Shown: positions 54,056 to 64,000 of the stretch, in pieces
Numbering within the stretch: the first letter of the stretch is position 1
Layout: the number at the start of each line of letters is the position of its first letter
Assembly (NCBI RefSeq): GCF_040869045.1
Contig: NC_090322.1
Coordinates: 192,571,477 to 192,635,476, forward strand
From: Eurosta solidaginis
Lineage: Eukaryota > Arthropoda > Insecta > Diptera > Tephritidae
Length of the DNA: 64,000 bases
Direction of reading: 5' to 3'
Program-made: the position numbers and the translations under genes
The notes under the pieces: generated by a model
The model's database searches: none
Told to the model about the DNA's origin: nothing
What the model saw: only the letters and a program-made list of their open reading frames with translations

Positions 54056-56285
54056 AGTTATTGCAGTTCTAAAAAATATTTGTTTTTTTTTTTTTGTAGA
54101 GAACCTGCAGTAGGGTACTAAGGCTAAGGCCACACTAAGCGGCCCAACATGTTGCGGCAGCGGCGCTACACTTTTTTGCCTATTTGATCAATATTGGCCG
54201 CTCATAGCTGCCGCTAGATATGAATTACTCCATACTTCTTTCCAGGTTTGAAAGACAACAGCAGCCAGAGAATTTATACGTTACTCTTTACCAATCGTAC
54301 AATAATCCTTGTTCTCTGCTCAGGAGGGAATATGAACCTTAGAAGATTCAATACAGTCGAACGATAGTATATTTACACAAACAAACAAAAAAGATAGCAC
54401 GCCCTCTTCTATAGCTAATCAAACAAATTTTATTCAGCCCTTGCAATAGGGTATATCATGCATGTTACACAAAAGGGTAAATTTTAAGCATACCTTTAGG
54501 GGCATTTTGAAGAGCAATTGTTTCCGCTGCCGCTTGCATTTTATTTCTCAGCTCCTAGTAGAATAGGCAATAGTTTGCTAAATTGCCGTCTTTCTTTAAA
54601 TCCCTATGACGACACAGATACATACATAGATAGGCACGCAAGACTTCAGCCACACACAAACATAAAGTGAGGTATACTTTTTTAGATTTTGGATGACCTT
54701 CTGTATAAGTGATGGGGGCCATAAAGGGGGTATAAAGATCCGCCCTAATTAGTTCATTATATCCGACATTGTCAACGATTTCAGCCAGTGTCGGCCTACA
54801 TCGGCATAACTAAAATAACTGAAGAAAGGGAGCTGCTAAATGTTTTGGTCAGAATAATGCGAGAGGAACCAAACAAACTTCTACCACCACGAATCATACA
54901 ATCAAATTAAGCTGATAGGACTGACCATGACCAATACTATCACCTTCAAATAGTTTAAGTAAGGTGTTCCAAACTTCCAAAGACAGGGCATTAATTTCAT
55001 GTGTGTTGAACTCTGAGGACGCACCAAACCTGTTGCTTACATCCGTCGTCCTTTAAGATCATATTCCACTCAGTCTCCGACAAGATCTCAACAATTTGTA
55101 GTCCTCTGATGGACTTGAAAACTTAAAAAAACAAAGAAAGAAATTATGTCCCCCTCTACTCCAGTTTCAGTCAGAAAGTATTTTGCGCGGCGAATCTTTA
55201 TTTCAAAGCTTTCTTCGTCTTTTCTCGGCATTATTACATAGACTACCTCGAATTCTGGAGGTGCCAATATGACTAATCTTCTAAGCTTACGGCTATAGCT
55301 AAACTTAAGATGTTATTAAAATCAGTTGATCTATCTTTTCGGCAAAATACAGTATCACTTTGGTCAGGAAGCTTTTAGAAACTGTCTGCAAACTTAAGCT
55401 GCCTCGATAAAAGTATCTAATAATTCTCCAAATAGCCATTTTTCAGAATACAGCGTATTATGTAACATAACGCAAACTTCTAACAGAACACTTGTATTCA
55501 TCAGAGATTTTAAGTTCCATCAAAAAAAAAAATATATATATATGTAGCTCAGTCAAAATGAGAAAAAACAACAATTGAAAAACTTTCAATTACCAAATTT
55601 ATATTGGGTATGGGAGCTAGGTTACGGTACACACGTGAACCTGATGCAACATGAGAGCTGTTCAGACTACTATGGAAAATGTTATCGCGTTGTCCAACAA
55701 TACCCCGTGTTCAAGAACCTTTTCCCATCAACCTGCACCTTTGCTCAGACACTCAAGTTTTTAAATGGCTTGTTTGTTTTTGCTACACAAACAAAGTACC
55801 CACATTGTACTCAAAACTCGAGTCTGAAAAAATGTTTGAAATTTTTGCGTAAGGCCCGTTGTACGCATTGTAAATTTAAATGCAACATTTTGGAAAAATT
55901 AGCATTCTTTTAGGTTCAAACTATAACAAATTGTTTCCGGTGTCGCTTGTTGTTCGTATCTGAGTACCTGTTAGAATTTACAATATTTAACAAAAAGGGG
56001 CGTCCGCAATTCATAATGTTGACCGTGACTACTGGACAAACGATTCTAGAGGAATAGCGTCATTCGTGAATTAAAAAACGCAGAATAGTCGCAAGACATG
56101 AATAAATTTGCTCTTCAATAACATGAAGTATTCCGGCGTGCTTCATACTGCGTTCAGATAATTTGCACTGGTGTTCAGATCACCCGGTTTACCAGGTTCT
56201 TGAAGCCGCGAGTATACGTCAAGAAGCCTTGGACTCTTTTGGCCGTATATGTGAACATTCGCCAGAAAACTTTCGAACTACGTGC

Positions 56286-58660
56286 CTGAACATAAATAAA
56301 ATATGCGTACAGCGGGGTTGATTACGGATAATTGATAATATATCCTACACCATATATGTATATTCAGATCTAAGTTGGGCCTGGTACGCGCCAGTCCATG
56401 GGGTACACTTTCCTCTTATATTAGGATTGAATGGTGAACTCTAAGCAGAGGGCTCACCGGGCATATCTCGCCATAAGAATTTACCGACTGTGCATGAATA
56501 AGGCTGAGGGTCGTTTAATTATATTTTAGAATAGACGAGTTCTTGGATGCCGAACTTCTTCATAGTGCGTACAGGCGTGTCTTATTCACCTGAGAGGTAA
56601 CAATACATAAATCGGTTGCCTGTTTTGAAGCCCACGTTTCTGGGAACTTGCCAGTTTAATTGGTTAACTTTCTTATTTTTATCCGCAATTTATCGAAACT
56701 AGTAGAAAGTTAGAGACAAAAAAAATAAAAAATAAATGCAATGATAAGAAAAAATCCAAATCTATCAGAGAGAGATCAAATTATATTCAGCTGTTGCAGT
56801 AGGGTATATATGTATGTATATATTGCACGTAACGGGATTGTTCCCGCTGTACGTTGCTAATATGTATCATACGCTTAGGAGCATTTTGTAGTGCGATTGC
56901 CCCAGCTGCCGCTTGTGTTTAATTTCTGAGCGCCTATTAAAGTGTGCAGTGTTTGCTGAATTTCCAGGACAGATTGGGAAAAAAAGTGAAATCGATGGAT
57001 TAGGACTGAAAGAAATATAGAAATTACAATTCTGAAATATATGTTTTTTTAAGAATCTGTATATTATATTCCTGTTAAAATAAACCAAATGAGTGGCTCC
57101 TAGACTCGAAAAATTATTCCGAGATGCCGTGGGGACTAAAAATAAGTTAGAAATTACGTCCTGTGAATTCCTTGCTTACACGAAAACCGGTTATGATTAG
57201 AAGGGAATGAAAGATAAAACCCAGCAAAGGAATAGAAGAAGAAGCTGTGCGCAATCGTACAATAAACCTGGTTCTTAACGCAGGAGGGAATAGGAACCTT
57301 AGAAGGTTCAAAACAGTCGAACGGCAGTATATTTACGCAGACAGAAGAAAAAAGATCACACAAGACCAAAGAAATTATATTCAGCCCCTGCAATAGGGTA
57401 TATCATGCGTTACACAAACGAGTAAATTTTTAGCATGCTTTTAGGAGCATTTCGTAATGCAATTTTTCCACTGCCGCTTGCATTTTATTTCTGTGCTCCT
57501 AGTAGATTAGGCAATGTTTGCTGAATTGTCGAATTTTTCAAAAACCCTACTACTACAACACATAAAATGAGACATAATTTTTTAGATGATACTCTGGATA
57601 AGTGATGGAGAATATTTTGGGTCTGTAGCTTTTTTGAATCTGCATTTAAAGAATAGCCTTAATTAATTAATTATATTATATATATTATTTCGATTCTGCA
57701 AGACTATGGTTTTTAATTCCAAGAAGAAAGGGAGCTGCTTAATTTTATGGTTAGGGTAACGACGAACCAAACAAACTTCTACCACCACGACTCATACAAT
57801 GAAGTTAAGCTGATATGGCTGACCAATATTATCACCTTGAAATAGTTTAAGGGCATTTTTTTTTTTCAAACTTCTACAGGCAGGGCATGAATCCCATGTC
57901 TTATAAATTTTGAGAACGCCCAGTACCCTTCTCCATATAAGCAAAGGGTGTCTTAAAACTTGGAATGGAGTTAGGGTGATATTTCACTCGGTTTCCGATA
58001 AGGTCTCAATAATTTATTGCCATCTTATTAATTTGAAAATTAAAAACAGGGAAATTATGCCCTCCTCTACTTTAGTTTTACTTGGAACGTAGTTTGTTCA
58101 GTGAGTGTTTGATTAGCGACCGCTTTTTTCATCTCGCTTCGGGCGCCGTTCTCTGATAAAATGGTTGATACTTTCTCCGATCTTTCATATAGGTCAACCA
58201 CAATTTCTGTAGGTGCCAACACGACCGATATTCTTTGTTTATGGCTACAGTTTAACTTTAGATGTTGTTTAAATCAGTTGATCTATCTTTTCGGTACAGC
58301 AAGGCAGCACTTTATTCTAAGCATAATTTATTAGTCCAGAGAACTGCCAAATATTCGGAACGAGGTGCCCAAAAAGACCCCAATAATTCTACGAAGAACC
58401 ATTTTCCACAACACAGCGTATTATGTGACATTACGCAAACTTCTTACAAAACTAGTTTGATTATATGTTATTTTAGGTTCCATCAACCTCAGTCAAAATG
58501 TAAAAAATACCAATTTAAAAGAACTTTCAATTACCACATTTCTGTTGGGTATGGGACCGAGGTGGTGGCTCGTGTGCACACGTGAACCTGATGCAACACG
58601 ACTACGCAGTTACTTGAAATTGTTTAGCATTACACATTACTATGAAAAAGTTTTCGCGTC
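56286..58660. repeat. Array unit B, first copy of a 2.4-kb duplication
   Basis: From CTGAACATAAATAAAATATG to AAAAAGTTTTCGCGT. By eye about nine in ten bases match unit C. It contains the LINE-derived strip, two TTAGGAGC cores (56876 and 57440) and the CTACCACCACGA block. Confidence 0.85.
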
Positions 58661-61075
58661 TGAACATAAATAAAATATGCGTACGACGGGGTTGATTACG
58701 GATAAGTGCGAATGTAACCTATAGCATATATATTCAGATCTAAGTTTGGCCTGGTACGCGCGAGTCCATGGGGGTACTCTTTCCTCTCATATTAGGATTG
58801 AATAGTGAACTCTAAGCAGAGGGCTTACCGGGCATATCTCGCCATAAGAATTTACCGACTGTGCATGAATAAGGCTGAGGGTCGTTTCATTATATTTTAG
58901 AATAGACGAGTTCTTGAATGCCGAACTTCTGCATAGTGAGCACAGGCGTGTCTTATTCACCTGAGAGGTAACGATGCATAAATCGTTTGCCTGTTTTGAA
59001 GCCCACGTTTCTGGAAACTTACCAGTTTAATTGGTTAACTTTCTTATTTTTATCCGCAATTTATCGAAACTAGTAGAAAGTTAGAGACAAAAAAAAAAAT
59101 AAAAAATAAATGCATTGATATGAAAAAATCCAAATCTATCAAAGAGAGATCAAATTATATTCTGCTGCTGCAGTAGGGTATATATGTATGTATATATTGC
59201 ACGTAACGGGATTGTTCCCGCTGTACGTTGCTAATATGTATCATACGCTTAGGAGCATTTTGTAGTGCGATTGCCCCAGCTGCCGCTTGTGTTTAATTTC
59301 TGAGCGCCTATTAAAGTGTGCAGTGTTTGCTGAATTTCCGGGGCAGATTGGGAAAAAAAGTAAAACCGATTGATTAGGACTGAAAGAAATATAGAAATTA
59401 CAATTCTGAAATATATGTTTTTTAAGAACCTGTATATTATATTCCTGTTAAAATAAATAAAATGAGTGGCTCCTAGACTCGAAAAATTATTCCGAGATGC
59501 CGTGTGGACCAAAAATCAGCTACACAGCTGCTTACACGAAAACCGGTTATGATTAGAAGGGAATGAAAGATAAAACCCAGCAAAGGAATAGAAGAAGAAG
59601 CTGTGCGCAATCGTACAATAAACCTTGTTCTTAACGCAGGAGGGAATAGGAACTTTAGAAGGGTCAATACAGCCAAACGGCAGTATATTTACGCAGACAG
59701 GAGAAAAAAATTCACGCAAGACCAAAGAAAATATATTCAGCCCCTGCAATAGGGTATATCATGCGTTACAGAAACGAGTAAATTTTTAGCATGCTTTTAG
59801 GAGCATTTCGTAATGCAATTGTTTCCGCTGCCGCTTGCATTTTATTTCTGTGCTCCTAGTAGATTAGGCAATGTTTGCTGAATTGTCGAATTTTTTAAAA
59901 ACCCTACAACACAAACACGCAAGACAGGCTCGTTCGTGTATACATATAAAATGGGACATAATTTTTTAGATTTTAGATGATACTCTGGATAAGTGATGGA
60001 GAAAATTTTTGGTCTGTAGCTTTTTTGAATCTGCATTTAAAGAATCGCCTTAATTAATTAATTATCTCTGGCTATCACAACGAGATTGCATTTCGATTCT
60101 GCAAGACTCTGGTTTTTAATTCCAAGAAGAAAGGGGGCTGCTTAATTTTATGGTTAGAGTAACGACGAACCAAACAAACTTCTACCACCACGATTCATAT
60201 AATGAAGTTAAGCTGATAAGGCTGACCAATATTATCACCTTGAAATAGTTTAAGGGCATTTTTTTTTTTTCAAACTTGTACAGGCAGGGCATGAATCCCA
60301 CGTCTTGTAAATTCTGAGAACGCACAGCATCCTTCTCGGTATAAGCAAAGGGTGTCTTAAACTTGGAATGGAGTTAGGGTGATATTTCACTCGGTCTCCG
60401 AAAAGGTCTCAATAATTTATAGCCATCTGATTAATTTGAAAATTAAAAAAAGGGTAATTATGCCCTCCTCTACTTTAGTTTTAATTGGAGCGTAGTTTGT
60501 TCAGTGAGTGTTTGATTAGCGACCGCTTTTTTCATCTCGCTTCGGGCGCCGTGCTCTGATAAAATTGTTGGTACTTTGTCCGATATTTCATATAGGTCAA
60601 CCACAATTTCTGTAGGTGCCAACACGACCGATCTTCTTTGTTTATGGCTACAGTTTAACTTTAGATGTTGTTTAAATCAGTTGATCTACCTTTTCGGCAC
60701 AGCAAAGTCGCACTTTATTCTAAGCATAATTTATTAGTCCAGAGAACTGCCAAATATTCGGAACTAGGTGCCCAAAAATACCCCAATATTTCTACGAAGG
60801 ACCATTTTCCACAAAACAGCGTATTACGTAACATTACGCAAACTTCTTACAAAACTTGTTTGTCTATCTGTGATTTTAGGTATCGTCAATAAAAAAAATA
60901 TATTTACCTCAGTAAAAATAAAAAAAAATACTAATTGAAAAAAAATTTCTATTACCACATTTCTATTGGGTATGGGACCGAGGTAGAGGCTCGTGTGCAC
61001 ACGATAAACCTGATGCAACACTAGTACGCAGTTAGTTGAAATTTTTTAGCATTACAATGGAAAAAGTTTTCGCGT
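58661..61075. repeat. Array unit C, second copy of the 2.4-kb duplication
   Basis: It repeats 56287 onward with a lag of 2373-2403 bp and joins its predecessor at TTTTCGCGT/CTGAACATAAA. It lacks the CTCGAGTCTGAG and GTGAACATTCGCC landmarks found before units B and D, so the duplication started inside a unit. Confidence 0.85.
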
Positions 61076-63800
61076 TGTACAACAATACCCCGTTTTCAAG
61101 GATAGCTCGATCCACCTTAAATTCTACCATCACATAAACACCCACCTTTCATTCAAAACTCGAGTCTGAGAAAATGCTTTAAATGTATGCTTAAGGCCCA
61201 TTGTACACACGGTAAATTAAAAATCAACATTTTGCAAAAATTAGATACTTTTAGGTTCAAACTACAAGACATTGTTTCCGGTGTCGCTTGTTGTTTGTAC
61301 CTGAGAACCTGTTAAAGTTTACAATATTTAACTAAAAGCTGCGTCGTAATTCATTGAGATGATGACTATGACTGACTGACATGACAGTCAGACAACAGGC
61401 ATTTCTGATTCTATAGGAATAACGTTTTTCGTGAATTAAAAGATGCAGAATACAAAGTGAGAAGCCATTAATAAATTTGCTCTTTAAGAATATGGAATAC
61501 CGGTGCGTTTCAGATGATTTGCACTGGTATTCAGATCACCCGATTTAGCATGTTCTTCCTACTTTTTATATGATTTTTGTAGCCTTGAATCTACGTCAAG
61601 AAGCACTGGACTCTTTTGGCCATTAAGGTGAACATTCGCCACAAATTTTTCGGAATACGTGTCTGAACATAAATGAAATGCGTTGCGTATGTCGGGGTTG
61701 ATTCTAGATAAGTAAGAGATGAACCCGTAAAAATATTCATATGGAAATTGGGCGACGCGAGAGACCTTGGAAGGAATACTTTCTTCTGAAGCATGCAGGA
61801 ATTGGGTATAATTGGACAGGACATAACTCGGCTTAAGAATTTACCGACCGTGCATGGATAAGGCGAATGGTATTTTCATTTTCTTTTAGATTATTTTCAT
61901 TCCGAACTTATTCCTAATGTATATTGACATGTCTCCTTAATTACCTGGAAGACCAGGCTGCATCAATCAGTTTGCTACTCTGACGGCCAGGTTTCTGCAA
62001 ACTTACCAGTTTTGATTAATTAATCTTCCAAATTAATTTGCAATTTATTGAAATCGAATAGAATGTTAGGGACAAAAAAAAATAAAGGCAATGTATAACA
62101 AAGAATGAATTATGGCACGAAAAAGGTACAGCATATTTACAGAAATACACATATAAATACAAAAATCAAATTCCATCAAAGCAACAACAAATTATATTCA
62201 GCTGCTGCTGAATTGCTTCCACTGTACGTTGTTAACATTTAGGAGTATTTTATAATGCACTTGTTTCCGCGGCCGCTTGTGTTTAATTTCTGAGCTCCTA
62301 TTAAAGTATGCAGTGTTTGCTAAATTGCCGGCGTAGAGTGTGATTAGAAAAATAAATATGTACATTTAGTTTCCCTAAAAACTTATAAAGAAAAGATTTT
62401 AGAGTAAATGATATTGAAACAAATTAGATTTTTAAACTCTCTTTCAATAAAAAAAGTTAGAAATCACAGTTCGAAAATTTTTATTTTTTCAGAACCTGCT
62501 ATAGAGTATATTATATTAAATTTTCGTGTACACAGTATAACTGTAGGGAAGAATGCCTTATTTTAGACAGTGACACATAATCCTTTATTTACATTGTCGT
62601 CGATCTTTATATTCTGAGAGCTAATTCAAACGGGGAGTTTAAAGTGTTAAGGTCGTCACTTTTTATTTTTTTCATAAGTTCATTGTTTCGCTTTCATTTA
62701 CGGGTAGGTAGTTATATTTCACAATGTGTGAATAGGTGTTCAGAATTTAGAGATGAACGGCAATGGAAACAAATGATTTATATATTGCCCAAAATGTTCC
62801 AACGCACACATTGTTAAATGGTTCGGAGAAAATACCTGGAATAGGACAACAAGATTTTGTAGCATATATTTGGGAGCAATACATGAATTATGTAGTTCAT
62901 TCATCATTGGTCTTTATATTCTGAGCACCTATTCAAATGCGCAATATTTAAGTAGTATTAATCACGATAAATTTTTTTAATGTGTGTTTTAAGTAGCTTA
63001 ATTGGGCATCATGCCTTCGATGCAGATTTCTTTCAACTTCTGAGCTTCTGATAATTTCGAGGCTCAATTAGGAGCCGTGTGGACACGATTTTAGTCCGAA
63101 TGTGCTATTTTCATCATAGCTTTGATTGCCGCCATGAGAAGCTCAACTAAAAATTAGATCAAAGTCACGTCCTTTTGGAATTACTGTCAATAGGATAAAT
63201 CTTGGAATATTACAAACGTAAGAAGAAGCTGAGCCCATATCTCTTGACAACCATGAGCTCTTGAAATATAAAAGAACACAAACATGCGTACTTATTTCCA
63301 GATTTGAAGTATTGATTACAGCAGCCAGGGATTGTGAGAATCAATTCAAAAATAACGCGCAAGAAGGGAGTAGGAATACTTAGAAAGCTCACTTTAGACC
63401 AACGATAGTATATTTACACAAACAAACAAAAAAAAAAGATATCACATTTTCTTCCATAGTAAGGTCAAACAAATTATATTGAGCCCATGCAATAGGATAT
63501 ATAATGTGCTACACAAAACAATCAAATTGTAGTATATATTTAGGCGCATTTAGAATTCTGTTGTTTCCGTTGCCGCTTGTGTTAAATTTCTGAGCTCCTA
63601 TTACACTAGACAAATTTCCAACGTGAAGTGAGTGACTTATGAACCAAATCCACATGAGGTTCACTAATTAGTAAATTTGTAGCATACATTTAGGAGCTAG
63701 GGCTGTTGCTTCCGCTGCAGCTTGTATTTAATTTCTGAGTTCCCATTACAGTGGGCAAGTTTTCTTAAATTTTCACAGACCACACTTGACGTTCGAAAGC
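61076..63800. repeat. Array unit D, diverged
   Basis: It contains all leading landmarks (61159, 61630, 61698 and 62002) and TTAGGAGC-type cores near 62238, 63540 and 63688, with a remote one near 62868. It is more different from B and C than they are from each other. No gene is supported. Confidence 0.65.
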
Positions 63801-64000
63801 GCCAAGCTGTCCAGGCTTCCGTAAAACCGGTTATGAATGAAACTTATTCGGTTTTTCACGACTTTCGAAAGTAAGGGTAAAAATTAATTAAGCCGAAACA
63901 TAACCTTTCGAAGCTGCTTCAAAAACTAAGCCGAAACCATTATTTTGATTCAAAATAGAATGAGATGAAATTTTGAAACTGGCTCCCATCGACTTTGTGA

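Larger units (their letters stand above)
51600..63800. repeat. Complex array of about four diverged long units
   Basis: Landmarks recur in the same order. CTCGAGTCTGARAAAATG is at 51609, 55816 and 61159. GTGAACATTCGCCA is near 52070, 56251 and 61630. GTTGATTNNGGATAA is near 52373, 56311, 58688 and 61698. AACTTRCCAGTTT is near 52628, 56646, 59018 and 62002. CTACCACCACGA is near 54889, 57780 and 60183. A core with TTAGGAGCATTTT, CCGCTGCCGCTTG and TTTCTGAGCTCCTA appears near 52881, 54495, 56876, 57440, 59250, 59795, 62238, 63540 and 63688. Unit A is interrupted by a MITE and a LINE piece. No coding is supported. Confidence 0.8.

Overview
The window looks like repeat-dense, AT-rich intergenic or intronic DNA from a dipteran, most probably a tephritid fruit fly. 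The evidence is fly-sized spliceosomal signals, LINE, hAT, Helitron-like and (GTCY)n-bearing short elements of the kinds common in higher flies, and several repeat families I associate with tephritid genomes. I see no complete host gene. The best host-coding candidate is one small terminal exon on the minus strand (25183-25294). Two weak small ORFs lie near it (26704-26889 and 26937-27179).

Layout. 1-7 kb: a partial LTR at the left edge, a hAT-type MITE with an 8-bp target-site duplication (TSD), a Harbinger-type MITE with a second hAT MITE nested inside it, and two Helitron-like relics head to tail. 7.6-15.5 kb: short elements with a (GTCY)n block, subterminal inverted repeats and a 3' hairpin (called HINE-like here), a tRNA-related foldback element, and a 5'-truncated LINE carrying reverse transcriptase and RNase H relics. 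16.3-22.7 kb: three solo LTRs of one family, all in ATAT targets. One of them is split by a 2.9-kb hAT transposon that still has a decayed transposase and an 8-bp TSD. 23-30 kb: a hexamer minisatellite, another HINE-like copy, the candidate host exon, a long palindrome and a nearly intact tRNA-derived SINE with a 13-bp TSD.

30.3-35.0 kb is the most interesting single element. It has about 37-bp terminal inverted repeats around a decayed, intron-containing transposase-like gene of a poorly described family, and it is interrupted just after its poly(A) signal by a third HINE-like family. 35-44 kb is mostly unassigned, with a foldback repeat and modules rich in TTATCGAT and in GGGATCATTT-type units. 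44.0-47.3 kb is the longest HINE-like copy, with thirteen or more 130-bp monomers in a higher-order pattern. 47.6-49.2 kb repeats the TTATCGAT module and SINE arrangement, followed by a second nested MITE. 51.6-63.8 kb is a roughly 12-kb array of about four diverged units built partly on a LINE relic. One 2.4-kb unit in it has been duplicated recently.

The elements do not act together as a pathway. What the window records is an order of insertions: SINE, LTR and LINE deposition, MITEs within MITEs, a hAT element within an LTR, a HINE within a DNA transposon, and later tandem amplification. All family assignments come from motifs read by eye and memory of the families. No database search was possible.
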